Shown: piece after piece, positions 16,183 to 25,437 of the stretch
How positions within the stretch are numbered: the first letter of the stretch is position 1
Layout of the letters: each line of letters starts with the position of its first letter
Origin: Mesorhizobium sp.
GTDB taxonomy: Bacteria > Pseudomonadota > Alphaproteobacteria > Rhizobiales > Rhizobiaceae
NCBI GenBank assembly: GCA_019635735.1
Contig: JAHBYX010000010.1
Span: forward strand, 1-64,000
Reading direction: 5' to 3'
DNA: 64,000 nt
Position numbers and translations under genes: made by a program
Notes under the pieces: generated by a model
What the model was told of the DNA's origin: nothing
The model's database searches: none
The model's input: the letters and a program-made list of their open reading frames with translations, nothing else

Positions 16183-17160
16183 TCAGTCGGCGAACTGGCC
16201 CGCAGCCTCGATGACCGGCTTCCAGCGCGCGATCTCGCTTTCCAGCTTGGCCTTCAGGGCAGCCGGGGTCGCGTCGGCTTCTGGCGAGGGCGTGGTGCCG
16301 AGCTCGGCGAAGCGGGCTTTGACGTTCTCGTCCTTGAGCGCGACCTGGAGCGACTTCGACAGGCGGTCGACGACCTCGGCAGGCGTGCCCTTCGGCGCGT
16401 AGAGGCCGTGCCAGATGCCGAATTCCATGCCCTGGAGGCCGGCTTCGGTGGTGGTCGGGACATCCGGCAGGACGTCGAGGCGCTTCGGCGTGGTGACGGC
16501 ATAGGCCTTCACCGTGCCGGCCTGGATGTGCTTGGTCGTGTTGGTGGTCTGGTCGCACATGATATCGACCTGGCCACCGAGCAGGTCGGTCATCGCCGGG
16601 CCGGTGCCCTTGTAGGGGACGGTCACGAGCGGTGTCCCGATCGAGCTCATGAACAGCATGCCGCACAGATGCGAGGCAGCGCCGATGCCGGCATTGGCGA
16701 CGGTCACCTTGTCGGCATTGGCCTTGGCATAGTCGACCAGTTCGGCGAGCGTGTTCGCGGCCATGTCCTTCTTGGCGAGGATCGTCATCGGAACCTCGGT
16801 GACGAGGCCGACATATTCGAACGATTCCAGCGTCTTGTAGGGCAGGTTGCGATAGAGCGTGTCGGACGTGGCCATGCCGATATGGTAAAGCAGCAGCTTG
16901 TAGCCGTCGGGATCCGCGTCGGCCACCTGCTTGGCGCCGAGCGTGCCGCCCGCGCCGCCCACGTTTTCGACGATGACCTGCTGGCCGAGGTCCTTCGACA
17001 TGGCTTCGGCTACGAGGCGGGTGACGGTGTCGGTCGGGCCGCCGGCCGCGAAGGGCACCACGATCGTGATGCCGCGCTCGGGATAGGTCTGAGCGCCGGC
17101 CGAGAACGCCGTGAGCGACATAGTTGCGGCTGCGCCAAGCGCGGCAAGAAGCTTCTTCAT
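16183..17160 (-). CDS. tctC: Tripartite tricarboxylate transporter substrate-binding protein TctC
   Basis: The 325-residue periplasmic receptor of the TTT carrier (Bug family). The signal peptide is residues 1-22 (MKKLLAALGAAATMSLTAFSAGAQ). The mature part shows YPERGITIVVPFAAGGPTDTVTRLVA and VENVGGAGGTLGAKQVA, the Bug ligand-loop motifs. The start is the ATG at 17160 with GGGAGGAAAT upstream; the longer frame to 17214 is ignored. A candidate sigma-54 promoter lies at about 17195-17211, just upstream, and the DctB/DctD-like pair is the adjacent upstream gene set. Confidence 0.95.
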   Translation of the reverse strand: MKKLLAALGAAATMSLTAFSAGAQTYPERGITIVVPFAAGGPTDTVTRLVAEAMSKDLGQQVIVENVGGAGGTLGAKQVADADPDGYKLLLYHIGMATSDTLYRNLPYKTLESFEYVGLVTEVPMTILAKKDMAANTLAELVDYAKANADKVTVANAGIGAASHLCGMLFMSSIGTPLVTVPYKGTGPAMTDLLGGQVDIMCDQTTNTTKHIQAGTVKAYAVTTPKRLDVLPDVPTTTEAGLQGMEFGIWHGLYAPKGTPAEVVDRLSKSLQVALKDENVKARFAELGTTPSPEADATPAALKAKLESEIARWKPVIEAAGQFAD

Positions 17161-17194
17161 CGATTTCCTCCCGATAGTCTGTCGAACCATCCGG

Positions 17195-17211
17195 TGCACA
17201 GATCCTCCCGG
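17195..17211 (-). promoter_or_regulatory. Candidate sigma-54 (-24/-12) promoter for tctC
   Basis: On the minus strand CCGGGAGGATCTGTGCA has GG (17209-17208) and GC (17197-17196) separated by exactly ten bases, the spacing required by RpoN, with T before the GC. It departs from TGGCACG in the -24 part. Transcription would start near 17185, leaving a short leader with the tctC ribosome site. Confidence 0.42.
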
Positions 17212-17327
17212 CACCTTTCATGGATGGCGGATTAGATGGCCTGTTGGGCAGGCATGGCAACCTGAAGCGGCGATGGAGGACGATTTATTTGCTTCCGCGG
17301 CCTGTGATGGGTGGAAATCGTAACATC

Positions 17328-17357
17328 GGGTGGCGATGCCTGTGTGGATTGCCACCC
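17328..17357. promoter_or_regulatory. Inverted repeat GGGTGGC...GCCACCC, possible activator site
   Basis: Seven-base arms (17328-17334 and 17351-17357) are separated by 16 bases, between the end of dctD and the tctC promoter candidate. The site lies about 120-150 bp upstream of the -24 element, where sigma-54 activators bind. It could instead be a weak terminator hairpin of dctD, but no T run follows. Confidence 0.4.
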
Positions 17358-17372
17358 ACTCTGGGAAGCCTC

Positions 17373-18707
17373 TCAGGCGTCGCTCTTGTCGAGCCCGTAT
17401 TTCTGCATCTTCTCGTAGAGCGTCTTGCGCGAGATGCCGAGGGATTCGTAGACCGGCTTCAGGCTGCCGCGGTGGGCTCGCAGGGCGCCGGCAATGACGC
17501 CGCGCTCGAATTCGGCGACATGGTCGGCAAGCTTTCCCTCTCCGTTCGCGGCTGGAACGTCGCCCGAGGGCGTCGCGCCGAGACCCAGAACGAAGCGATC
17601 GGCCGCGTTGCGCAGCTCCCGCACGTTGCCCGGCCATTCGCGCCTGGCGATGCCGGCGATGACCTGCGGCGGCACGTCGACCGCCTCGCGGCGGTAGCGC
17701 GCGGCGGCCTCGTTGACGAGCTGGAGGAAGAGGAGGGGGATGTCGTCGCGCCGGGCGGCGAGCGACGGCAGCCGGAGCGTGACGACGTTGAGCCGGTAGA
17801 AGAGGTCGGGGCGGAACCGCCCGGCGGCGACCTCGGCCTCGAGATCGACCTTGCTCGTTGCGACGAAGCGCACGTCCAGCGGCACCGCCTCGTTCGACCC
17901 GAGGCGGGTGACCGCGCGGTCCTGGATGACGCGGAGCAGCTTTGCCTGCAGGTCGACCGGCATGGAGCCGATCTCGTCGAGGAGGACGATGCCGCCGCGC
18001 GAATGCTCGAACTTGCCGTAGCGCGCGCGCATCGCGCCCGGGAATGCGCCCGCCTCGTGTCCGAACAGTTCGCTCTCGATCAGCGTTTCGGGGAGTGCTG
18101 CGCAATTGATGGCGACGAAGGGATTGGTGGCGCGGGCACTGAGATCGTGCAGCGCGCGGGCGGCGACTTCCTTGCCGGTGCCGGTGTCACCGATGATCAG
18201 CACGTCGGCGTCGGTCGCGGCGACTGCGCGCAACTGGTAGCGCAGGTCGACCATTGCCTGGGTGCGCCCCGGCAGCCTCGCCTCGATGTCGTCGCGCTTG
18301 CCGGCGGCAGCGCGGAGCAGGCGGTTCTCGAGCACCAGGCGGCGCCGGTCGATGGCGCGCCCCGCCATGTCGGCCAGATGCTGGGCGGTGAAGGGCTTCT
18401 CCATGAAATCGTAGGCGCCCTCGCGCATCGCCTTGACCGCCAGCTGCACGTCGCCGTGTCCGGTGACGAGGATGACGGGAATGTCGGGATCGATTTCGCG
18501 CACGCGCCCCATCAGCGTCATGCCGTCCATGCCGGGCATGCGGATGTCGGATACGACCACGCCGTTGAAACCGGGGCTGACGAAATCGAGCGCGCGTTCG
18601 GCCGAGGCGAAATCGCGCACCTTAAGTCCCGACAGATCGAGCGACTGGGCGGTGGACCGCCTCAGCTCGTCTTCGTCGTCGACGAGCAGGACCAGCGGCG
18701 CATTCAT
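17373..18707 (-). CDS. dctD: Sigma-54-dependent response regulator, DctD-like
   Basis: A 444-residue NtrC-family activator. Receiver domain residues 1-120 (LLVDDEDE; phospho-acceptor Asp54 in VVVSDIRMPG; Lys in EKPFTAQ). AAA+ domain about 145-375 with Walker A GDTGTGKE (174-181) and Walker B GGIVLLDEIG (239-248). A Fis-type helix-turn-helix at the C-terminus (SLKPVYESLGISRKTLYEKM). The loop that contacts sigma-54 reads GAFPGA (221-226) where most activators have GAFTGA. It overlaps the 3' end of the sensor kinase by four bases and precedes tctC, so it most likely controls that transporter. Confidence 0.93.
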   Translation of the reverse strand: MNAPLVLLVDDEDELRRSTAQSLDLSGLKVRDFASAERALDFVSPGFNGVVVSDIRMPGMDGMTLMGRVREIDPDIPVILVTGHGDVQLAVKAMREGAYDFMEKPFTAQHLADMAGRAIDRRRLVLENRLLRAAAGKRDDIEARLPGRTQAMVDLRYQLRAVAATDADVLIIGDTGTGKEVAARALHDLSARATNPFVAINCAALPETLIESELFGHEAGAFPGAMRARYGKFEHSRGGIVLLDEIGSMPVDLQAKLLRVIQDRAVTRLGSNEAVPLDVRFVATSKVDLEAEVAAGRFRPDLFYRLNVVTLRLPSLAARRDDIPLLFLQLVNEAAARYRREAVDVPPQVIAGIARREWPGNVRELRNAADRFVLGLGATPSGDVPAANGEGKLADHVAEFERGVIAGALRAHRGSLKPVYESLGISRKTLYEKMQKYGLDKSDA

Positions 18708-20545
18708 TCGGCGGCCTCGCGGAGGGCGGCTCGCGCGGCGTCGAGCTCGATGACGAAGACGGCCCCGCCAGCGGGATCGTTCGTCACTGAAAGAGAGCCG
18801 CCGAAGTCCTTGACGATGTTGTAGGAAATGGAAAGTCCGAGGCCCAGGCCCTTGCCGACGCCCTTGGTGGTGAAGAACGGATCGAAGATGCGCTCGGCGA
18901 TGGCCGGCGGGACGCCTGGGCCGTGGTCGCGCACGGTGATGGTGACCCGGCCGGATTTCTTCCGCGCCGAAAGCTCGATCGTCCGGTTTTCAAGACCCTC
19001 GACTGCGTCGGCCGCGTTGGAGATTATGTTGACCAGCACCTGTTGCAGCCTGACGGCGCCGCCGCGCACCGTGAGCGGCGTGGGGCCGAGGTCGACCGTG
19101 AGCGTCGCGTCGGCCGCCTTCAATCGCCAGGCGACGATCTCGACGGTGTCGGCGACGACCTCGCCAAGATCGACGGGGCCGAGCTTCTCGTTCGGTTTGC
19201 GCGCGAAATTGCGCAGATGCCGGCTGATGGACGCCATGCGGTCGGTGAGGGCGGAAATGCGGGTGACGTTGTCCTTGGCCTCGGCGATGCGGTCGCGCTC
19301 GATCAGCACGACGGCGTTGTCGGCATAGGTCTTGACCGCCGTGAGGGGCTGGTTGAACTCGTGGCTGAGCGCGGCCGACATCTGGCCGAGCGCGGCGAGC
19401 TTGCCGGCCTGCACGAGGTCTGACTGGGTCTGCCGGAGCTGCTGCTCGGTGGCGCGACGTTCGGCCACTTCGGTTTCGAGCTGGCGGTTGACGAGGGCAA
19501 GATCCGCCGTGCGCTCGGACACGCGATGTTCGAGCTCTGCCCGGGCCGACTGCTGCAGCTGCATGCGCTCGGCCAGGCGCGCCCGGCGCTGGAGGACGAT
19601 GGCCGCCACGAGCGCGGCAAGTCCGAGCAGAAGCAGCGCCACCGCGACGCTGACGAAGCTCTGCGTGTAGGCCGAGGCGGTGTCGGCGAGCACACTGACG
19701 GTCCAGCCGGCGCCCGCCATCTCGGCGGACAGGACGAGGTATTCCGTCGTCGCGCTGTCGTCGAGGACCGTCATCAGCTCGTGATCGTAGAGCCTGCCTC
19801 GGCGCGTGGGCAGTTCGCGCAATTGGGCGTTGGCGTAGCGGCGCGATTCTTCCGTTCGCGCCAGCCGCTCGGGCGTCAGCGGCAGGAGGCCGGCATAGAG
19901 CCAGTCCGGGCGGCCGGACATGAAGACGATGCCTTCGGGATCGTTGACGATGATGGCGTGGTCGCCGCCGCGCCACGAGGCCTCGATGGCGTCGAGATCG
20001 ACCTTGAAGACGACCACGCCGCGCACGAGACCCTCAATGCGGACCGGTGCGGAGAAGTAGTAGCCGCGCTTCAGCGAGGTCGTGCCGAGCGCGAAGAAAC
20101 GGCCCGGCCGGCCGGCGATCGCGTCCTGGAAATAGGGGCGGTAGGAGAAATTCTCGCCGACGAAGGACAGCGGTCCGTCGTGATTGCTGGCCGCGATCGT
20201 GTCGCCGCTGGGAACCATCACGTAGATGTCGGACGACTTGAGGAGCGCGTTGGTCTCCTCCAGGTAGCGGTTGGCCTCGGCGCGGAGGTCTGCATTGGCG
20301 GGGTCGGCGACGAGCGCCTTGATGCCGGCATGGTCGGCGATCAGTTCCGGCAGCGGCTCGAACCGGCGCATATGGCCGTCGAGCGCCGAGACGGCGAGCC
20401 TGAGCGTCGTCTGGCCCCGCGCGGCGGCGTCGTCGAGATAGATTCGCGTGGCGATGCGGCCGCCGCCAACGGCGACGAGGACGGCCACCGCCAGCGCGGC
20501 GGCGGCGAAAAGCAGCCATCTGGTCCTGACAATCCTGGCCGTCAC
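18704..20545 (-). CDS. dctB: Sensor histidine kinase, DctB-like
   Basis: A 613-residue membrane kinase. Two membrane segments (about 11-28 and 298-318) bracket a periplasmic double-PDC sensor of the kind that binds C4-dicarboxylates. Next come a coiled coil (323-383) and the catalytic core: the phosphorylated His395 in ALSHEFNQPLTA, an N box with NIISNAADAVEG, G1 DHGPGVP, F box FDPFFTTK and G2 GLGLGLSI. It is co-transcribed with the regulator (stop/start overlap). Given the neighbouring tctCBA genes, the ligand may be the substrate of that transporter and not a C4-dicarboxylate. Confidence 0.93.
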   Translation of the reverse strand: MTARIVRTRWLLFAAAALAVAVLVAVGGGRIATRIYLDDAAARGQTTLRLAVSALDGHMRRFEPLPELIADHAGIKALVADPANADLRAEANRYLEETNALLKSSDIYVMVPSGDTIAASNHDGPLSFVGENFSYRPYFQDAIAGRPGRFFALGTTSLKRGYYFSAPVRIEGLVRGVVVFKVDLDAIEASWRGGDHAIIVNDPEGIVFMSGRPDWLYAGLLPLTPERLARTEESRRYANAQLRELPTRRGRLYDHELMTVLDDSATTEYLVLSAEMAGAGWTVSVLADTASAYTQSFVSVAVALLLLGLAALVAAIVLQRRARLAERMQLQQSARAELEHRVSERTADLALVNRQLETEVAERRATEQQLRQTQSDLVQAGKLAALGQMSAALSHEFNQPLTAVKTYADNAVVLIERDRIAEAKDNVTRISALTDRMASISRHLRNFARKPNEKLGPVDLGEVVADTVEIVAWRLKAADATLTVDLGPTPLTVRGGAVRLQQVLVNIISNAADAVEGLENRTIELSARKKSGRVTITVRDHGPGVPPAIAERIFDPFFTTKGVGKGLGLGLSISYNIVKDFGGSLSVTNDPAGGAVFVIELDAARAALREAAE

Positions 20546-20670
20546 CTTCGCCTCGCCATCCGGGAGGGAATTATACCCCGCGGACGGGGGCTGACAATCG
20601 AGGCGCTTGAACCGACCCTCTGGCGCGGCGCGCCCGTCCTTGGCAAGGTCGCCGAAACAGGAGTCGCGCG

Positions 20671-22473
20671 ATGTCAGCTTTCCACAAACCCAAGGCCAGG
20701 TCCGAAACGGCGCCGCTGCTGGTGGACGTCGCGACGGGACGAAAGCCCGCCGACCTGGTGGTGCGCAACGGGCGCTGGGTGAACGTGCATTCGGGCGAGA
20801 TCATTCCGGCGACAGACCTCGCGATCGTCGGCGGGCGCTTCGCCTATTGCGGGCCGGATGCGAGCCATGCAATCGGGCCGGGGACGATCGTTGTCGACGC
20901 ACATGACCGCTACCTGGTGCCGGGCTTGTGCGACGGGCACATGCATGTCGAGAGCGGCATGGTGACGGTGACCGAATTCTGCCGGGCAGTCATCCCGCAC
21001 GGCACGACATCGATGTTCATCGACCCGCACGAGATCGCCAACGTGCTGGGGCTGGAAGGGGTGAGGCTGATGCATGACGAGGCGGTGGCGATGCCGGTCA
21101 GCGTGCATGTGCAGATGCCGTCCTGCGTGCCTTCGGCGCCGGGGCTGGAGAACAACGGCGCGGTGCTCGACGAGAAGGACGTGGCCGAGGCGATGACCTG
21201 GCCGAACATCATCGGGCTCGGCGAGGTGATGAATTTTCCGGGCGTCTCGAACAACGACCGGCTGATGGTGGCGGAGATCGCCGAGACGGTGAAGGCCGGC
21301 AAGGTCGTCGGCGGGCACTATGCCTCGCCGGACCTGGGCCTGGCCTTCCACGGCTACGTCGCCGGCGGGCCGGAGGACGACCACGAGGGCACGCGCGCCG
21401 AGGACGCGATCGCGCGCGTGCGGCAGGGCATGAAGGCGATGCTGCGCCTCGGCTCGGCCTGGTACGACGTGGCGGCGCAGGTGAAGGCGGTGACGGAACA
21501 GGGGATAGACCCGCGCAACTTCATCCTGTGCACCGACGACTGCAATGCCGGAACGCTGGTGAATGACGGGCACATGAACCGGGTGGTGCGGCATGCGATC
21601 GCGCAGGGGCTGAAGCCGGTGACGGCGATCCAGATGGCGAGCCTCAACACGGCGCAGCATTTCCGCGTCGACCGCGACCTCGGGTCCATCGCGCCAGGGC
21701 GGCTGGCCGACTTCCTGATCGTGTCGGACCTGGCGGAACTCGCTGTCGACGAGGTGTGGGCGAGGGGGGTGAAGCTGGCGGAAGCGGGAAAGCTGGTGGT
21801 CGAAATCCCGCCCAATGATTATCCGCAGAAGGCGAAGGAGACGGTGAAGGTCGGCGGCCGGAAGTCCGCGTCCGAGTTCGACATCGTCGCGCCGAAGGGC
21901 GCCAATTCGGTGAGGGTGCGGGCGATCGGCGTGGTCGAGAACCAGGCGCCGACCAGGGCGCTGGAGGTGGACCTGGCCGTGGAGAACGGCCTGGTGGCGA
22001 TGGACCGCAAGGCCGACATCTGCCAGATCGCCGTGGTCGAGCGGCACCGCGCGAGCGGCCAGGTAGTGAACGCCTTCGTCTCGGGCTTCCGCTACGCGAA
22101 GGACTGCGCGGTGGCGTCGAGCGTGGCGCATGACAGCCACCAGATCATCGTCGTGGGCACCAACAAGGCGGACATGGCGGCGGCTGTGAACCGGCTGTCG
22201 GAGATCGGCGGCGGCGCGACCGTCTATTCCGGCGGGAAGGAACTGGCGACGGTGGAACTGCCGATCGCCGGGCTGATGTCGGACGAGCGGGCGGAGATCG
22301 TGGCGGAGAAGGCGGAGCGGCTGAAGCAGGCGATGATCGACTGCGGCTGCACGCTCAACAATGCCTTCATGCAGCATTCGCTCTTGGCGCTGGTGGTGAT
22401 CCCGGAACTCAGGATCTCCGACGTCGGGCTGGTGGACGTGAGGACGTTCGAGAAGGTGGACCTGTTCGTGTGA
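20671..22473 (+). CDS. ade: Adenine deaminase
   Basis: Deaminates adenine to hypoxanthine in purine salvage. The 600-residue protein is of the Ade (amidohydrolase) family: an N-terminal ADLVVRNGRWVNVHSGEI strand set, the metal-binding GHMHVESG with His90 and His92, GTTSMFIDPHEIANVLG, GLGEVMNFPGV, and CTDDCNAGTLV with the catalytic Asp pair, then the Ade-specific C-terminal domain. Length is standard. It is divergent from dctB (125 bp apart) and convergent with the DUF900 gene. Confidence 0.96.
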   Translation: MSAFHKPKARSETAPLLVDVATGRKPADLVVRNGRWVNVHSGEIIPATDLAIVGGRFAYCGPDASHAIGPGTIVVDAHDRYLVPGLCDGHMHVESGMVTVTEFCRAVIPHGTTSMFIDPHEIANVLGLEGVRLMHDEAVAMPVSVHVQMPSCVPSAPGLENNGAVLDEKDVAEAMTWPNIIGLGEVMNFPGVSNNDRLMVAEIAETVKAGKVVGGHYASPDLGLAFHGYVAGGPEDDHEGTRAEDAIARVRQGMKAMLRLGSAWYDVAAQVKAVTEQGIDPRNFILCTDDCNAGTLVNDGHMNRVVRHAIAQGLKPVTAIQMASLNTAQHFRVDRDLGSIAPGRLADFLIVSDLAELAVDEVWARGVKLAEAGKLVVEIPPNDYPQKAKETVKVGGRKSASEFDIVAPKGANSVRVRAIGVVENQAPTRALEVDLAVENGLVAMDRKADICQIAVVERHRASGQVVNAFVSGFRYAKDCAVASSVAHDSHQIIVVGTNKADMAAAVNRLSEIGGGATVYSGGKELATVELPIAGLMSDERAEIVAEKAERLKQAMIDCGCTLNNAFMQHSLLALVVIPELRISDVGLVDVRTFEKVDLFV

Positions 22474-22630
22474 CGGGAACCTGGCCCGGCGAGCGGCGTT
22501 CCTGTCGCGCTGCGGGCCGTGTCAACCGGGCATGGCGGTACGGTGAACAGGTCGGTCTTTTTCCCGGTTTCTCCGCCTGGCCAACGAAACGGCAGACGAG
22601 CACCTGTCCCGCCCGGCCCGCAGTACCCTT

Positions 22631-23788
22631 CTACTGGTTCACCACCATGTTGATCACCTTGAACGGCGTGGTGACGATGACTTCGGCGGCCGCACCCACG
22701 CCGCGCGCCAGAAGCGCGGGGGCTTCGGCGGCGTCCGTCTCGCCGGTGAACTTGTCGCCCAGCCGCAGCCGTTCGCCGAGCAGGGCGACGAGCGCCGGAT
22801 TGTCGGCGAACTTGGTGTGGTTGTAGCTGTCGCCGGCCTTGACCTTGGTGAGGTCGACGACGATCAGGCCGAGATCGGCGATGTCCCTGGCGTCGCGATA
22901 CTCGCCGAGCCGCGGCTGCTGGCCGGCGATGAGACTGGAGAAGCGCAACGCGCGGTCGTCATCAGACAGGAGCACGAAGAAGGGCCGCCTGGGAACGCCG
23001 TAGCGCCGCATCTGGCTCTTGAACACGTCGACATCGATGTCCGGGGAGGCGAGGATCACGTCGCCGAGCCGGCCGCCGACATCGCGGTCGCCGGCAATGG
23101 CGAGGCTGCGGAGCGCCTCCATGGTCAGCCATGTGCCCATCGAGTGGGCGACGATGTCGATGCGCCCGACGCCCGATTGCGCGAGCGAGCGCAGCAGGTC
23201 CTCCAGCGCGTCGCGGGCGGCGTTGGCGCTGTCGCGGTCGTAGACGTAGTCGACGGCCCGCCCGCCCGACGCCCAGGTGAACAGGATCGGTGCGCCGTCG
23301 TAACCGGCGTCGTGCACGATCTGCGTCGCCCGGTAGACGCCGGCGTCGAAGGGGGTGTTGTAGCCGTGGACGAAGACGAGGGCGCGGCCGCCGTCGCCTT
23401 TTGCCGCGTCCCGCACGTGGTCGGAGAAGGCCGCCAGCCCGTCATAGGCGGTGATCGACCGCGCGGTGAAGTAGCGCGCGGGGTCCGGGCGGCTGCCCTT
23501 GGGCCTCTCGACGGAACCGACCTTGCGCATTTCAGGCACGCTGACCGCGATCCGCGCGAAAGCCTGGTCCTGGGATCGACGGCCGTCGAACACGGCCTTC
23601 GGGTCGGCGGCCTTGTGACGGGTGGTGGCGACGAAGATGTCGTGCACCGCCGCCACGCCCTGCTGCGAGACGGCGGGCGGGTCGTAGAGGAGCGGACGCT
23701 CCGGCGCCGTGGTGCAGCCGGACGCGAACAGCGCGGCTGCCAGCGCCAATGCTGCAGGGAGCGGCGAACCGGGACAGACACGCAACAT
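22631..23788 (-). CDS. Alpha/beta hydrolase lipoprotein (DUF900)
   Basis: A 385-residue lipoprotein. The lipobox FASGC places the acylated cysteine at residue 25, so the protein is tethered to a membrane facing the periplasm. The DUF900 hydrolase core has LVFVHGYNTPFDAGVYR (near 137-153) and the nucleophile elbow VAHSMGTW with Ser216; the residues before (ILFTWASGG) are also typical. The substrate is unknown. The start is the ATG at 23788, where the signal peptide begins; the open frame to 24067 overlaps trkH and is not used. Confidence 0.88.
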   Translation of the reverse strand: MLRVCPGSPLPAALALAAALFASGCTTAPERPLLYDPPAVSQQGVAAVHDIFVATTRHKAADPKAVFDGRRSQDQAFARIAVSVPEMRKVGSVERPKGSRPDPARYFTARSITAYDGLAAFSDHVRDAAKGDGGRALVFVHGYNTPFDAGVYRATQIVHDAGYDGAPILFTWASGGRAVDYVYDRDSANAARDALEDLLRSLAQSGVGRIDIVAHSMGTWLTMEALRSLAIAGDRDVGGRLGDVILASPDIDVDVFKSQMRRYGVPRRPFFVLLSDDDRALRFSSLIAGQQPRLGEYRDARDIADLGLIVVDLTKVKAGDSYNHTKFADNPALVALLGERLRLGDKFTGETDAAEAPALLARGVGAAAEVIVTTPFKVINMVVNQ

Positions 23789-23864
23789 CACTGCACCGCT
23801 CGAATGCTCCACCCGTGCCCCTGACCTTGGTAGCGGTTCGCGCAGCGACAGTCCAGACGCGCGG

Positions 23865-25325
23865 TCAGCGGCTCCAGAAGGCAGGCGAGAAGATGACGAG
23901 AACCGCCAGGATCTCGAGGCGTCCGAGAAGCATGAGCACGGAGAGGATCCATTTCGCCGCGTCGGGCAGGCTCGAATAATTGCCGACGGGGCCGATGATG
24001 TCGCCGAGACCCGGGCCGACATTGGTGATGCAGGCAAGCGCTCCCGTGAGCGCGGTGACGAGGTCAAGTCCGGTCGCGGCTAGAAGCACGGTGCCGATCA
24101 TCAGGATGACCATGAACGACGAGACGAAGAGGACGACGGCGCGCTGCATGTCGTCGGGCACGCTGCGGTCGCCGTAGCGGACGGGGTGGATGGTGTTGGG
24201 ATAGACCAGGCGCCGCACGCCGTTGGCGAGAAGTTCGAACACGATCAGCAGCCGGTAGGCCTTGATGCCGCCGGAGGTCGAGCCCGAGCAGCCGCCGAGG
24301 AAGGTCGCCACGAAGACGCAGGCGACGGCGAACGGACCCCATTTGGTGTAGTCGTCGCTGGCAAAGCCCGTGGTCGTGATGATCGACATGAAATTGAAGG
24401 CCGAATGCGTCAGCGCATAGAAGAACGGCACGCCGGTCGACACGCGCAGATAGATCGCGACGGCGACGGCGAAGACGAGCGTGTAGCCGAGGAACACCCG
24501 GATCTGCGGATCGCCGAGCGCATCGATGCGGCCGCGCACGGCGAAGAGGATCATGATCGAGAAGGGCAGGCCGCCGATGAACATGAAAAACGACGCCGTC
24601 CACAGGATCGCGGGATTGTCGCCGTAGCGCGCGAACGAGGTGTCGTGCGTGGAAAAACCGCCGGTGGCGAGCGTCGACATCGAATGGTTGACGGCGTCGA
24701 AGATCTGCATGCCGAAGGAGACGTAAAGCAGGGCACAGGCGGCGACGAGCGCGGTGTAGATGGCGATCAGGCTGACGGTGAAGGTGGCCAGCCGCTCGAA
24801 CGGCCGGTCGGCGATGTCGGACGATTCGATACGGAAATAAGTGATGCCGCCGATGTTGAGGAAGGGCAGCAGGAAGAGACCCAGCGCGATGACGCCGAGC
24901 CCGCCCATGTAGTTGAGGAGCGAGCGCCAGAGCAGCAGGCCCGGCGGGGCGTTGTCGAGCCCGTTGATGACCGTGCCGCCGGTGGTGGTGATGCCGGAGA
25001 CGGATTCGAAGATCGCATCCGCCAGGCTCATGTCGATGGAGGGCGCGGCGAGCATGGGGATCGCGCCGGCCACCGCCATGGTGATCCACAGCATGTTGAC
25101 CAGCAGGAAGCCGAAGCGCGTCGTCGCGGGCGGAGCTCGCCCCTGCGTTGCGAGCGCCACGGCCAGCGACAGGCCGCCGAGGAAGAAGCCGCAGAAGGCG
25201 AAGACCTTCCAGTCGTCGTGGCCGTAGAAAAGGTCGACCGACGCCGGGATCAGCATCGCCAGCGACAGGTAGATCGCAAAGACGGCCGAGATGTGGATCG
25301 CCGCGCGGATCGAAAGTGAGTGCAC
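23865..25325 (-). CDS. trkH: TrkH-family potassium uptake protein
   Basis: The 486-residue potassium-translocating membrane subunit of the Trk system; it needs a TrkA-type NAD-binding partner, not present here. Four pore-loop repeats are visible: SVSGITTTGGTVI, SMSTLATGGFSTHD, FNFMSIITTTGFASDDY and ITNVGPGLG, with GGCSGSTSGGIKAYR between. I take GTG at 25325 (VHSLSIRAAIHIS) as the start, because AAGG lies eight bases before it and length then matches the family; the frame extends to 25544 but would overlap ilvA. It diverges from ilvA. Confidence 0.94.
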   Translation of the reverse strand: MHSLSIRAAIHISAVFAIYLSLAMLIPASVDLFYGHDDWKVFAFCGFFLGGLSLAVALATQGRAPPATTRFGFLLVNMLWITMAVAGAIPMLAAPSIDMSLADAIFESVSGITTTGGTVINGLDNAPPGLLLWRSLLNYMGGLGVIALGLFLLPFLNIGGITYFRIESSDIADRPFERLATFTVSLIAIYTALVAACALLYVSFGMQIFDAVNHSMSTLATGGFSTHDTSFARYGDNPAILWTASFFMFIGGLPFSIMILFAVRGRIDALGDPQIRVFLGYTLVFAVAVAIYLRVSTGVPFFYALTHSAFNFMSIITTTGFASDDYTKWGPFAVACVFVATFLGGCSGSTSGGIKAYRLLIVFELLANGVRRLVYPNTIHPVRYGDRSVPDDMQRAVVLFVSSFMVILMIGTVLLAATGLDLVTALTGALACITNVGPGLGDIIGPVGNYSSLPDAAKWILSVLMLLGRLEILAVLVIFSPAFWSR

Positions 25326-25437
25326 TCGGTAACCTTGCAGGACTTGCCGCTTCGGGCGGCGCGGCGGAAGGTGGCTTCCGCGGCCCGAATATGCAATAGG
25401 CCGCGGCTCGAACCAACAGCTTTCGGCAGGCGCGGCA

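Noticed and set aside
20674..22377. 567-residue open frame opposite adenine deaminase
   Set aside because: His/Arg-rich antisense shadow of ade.
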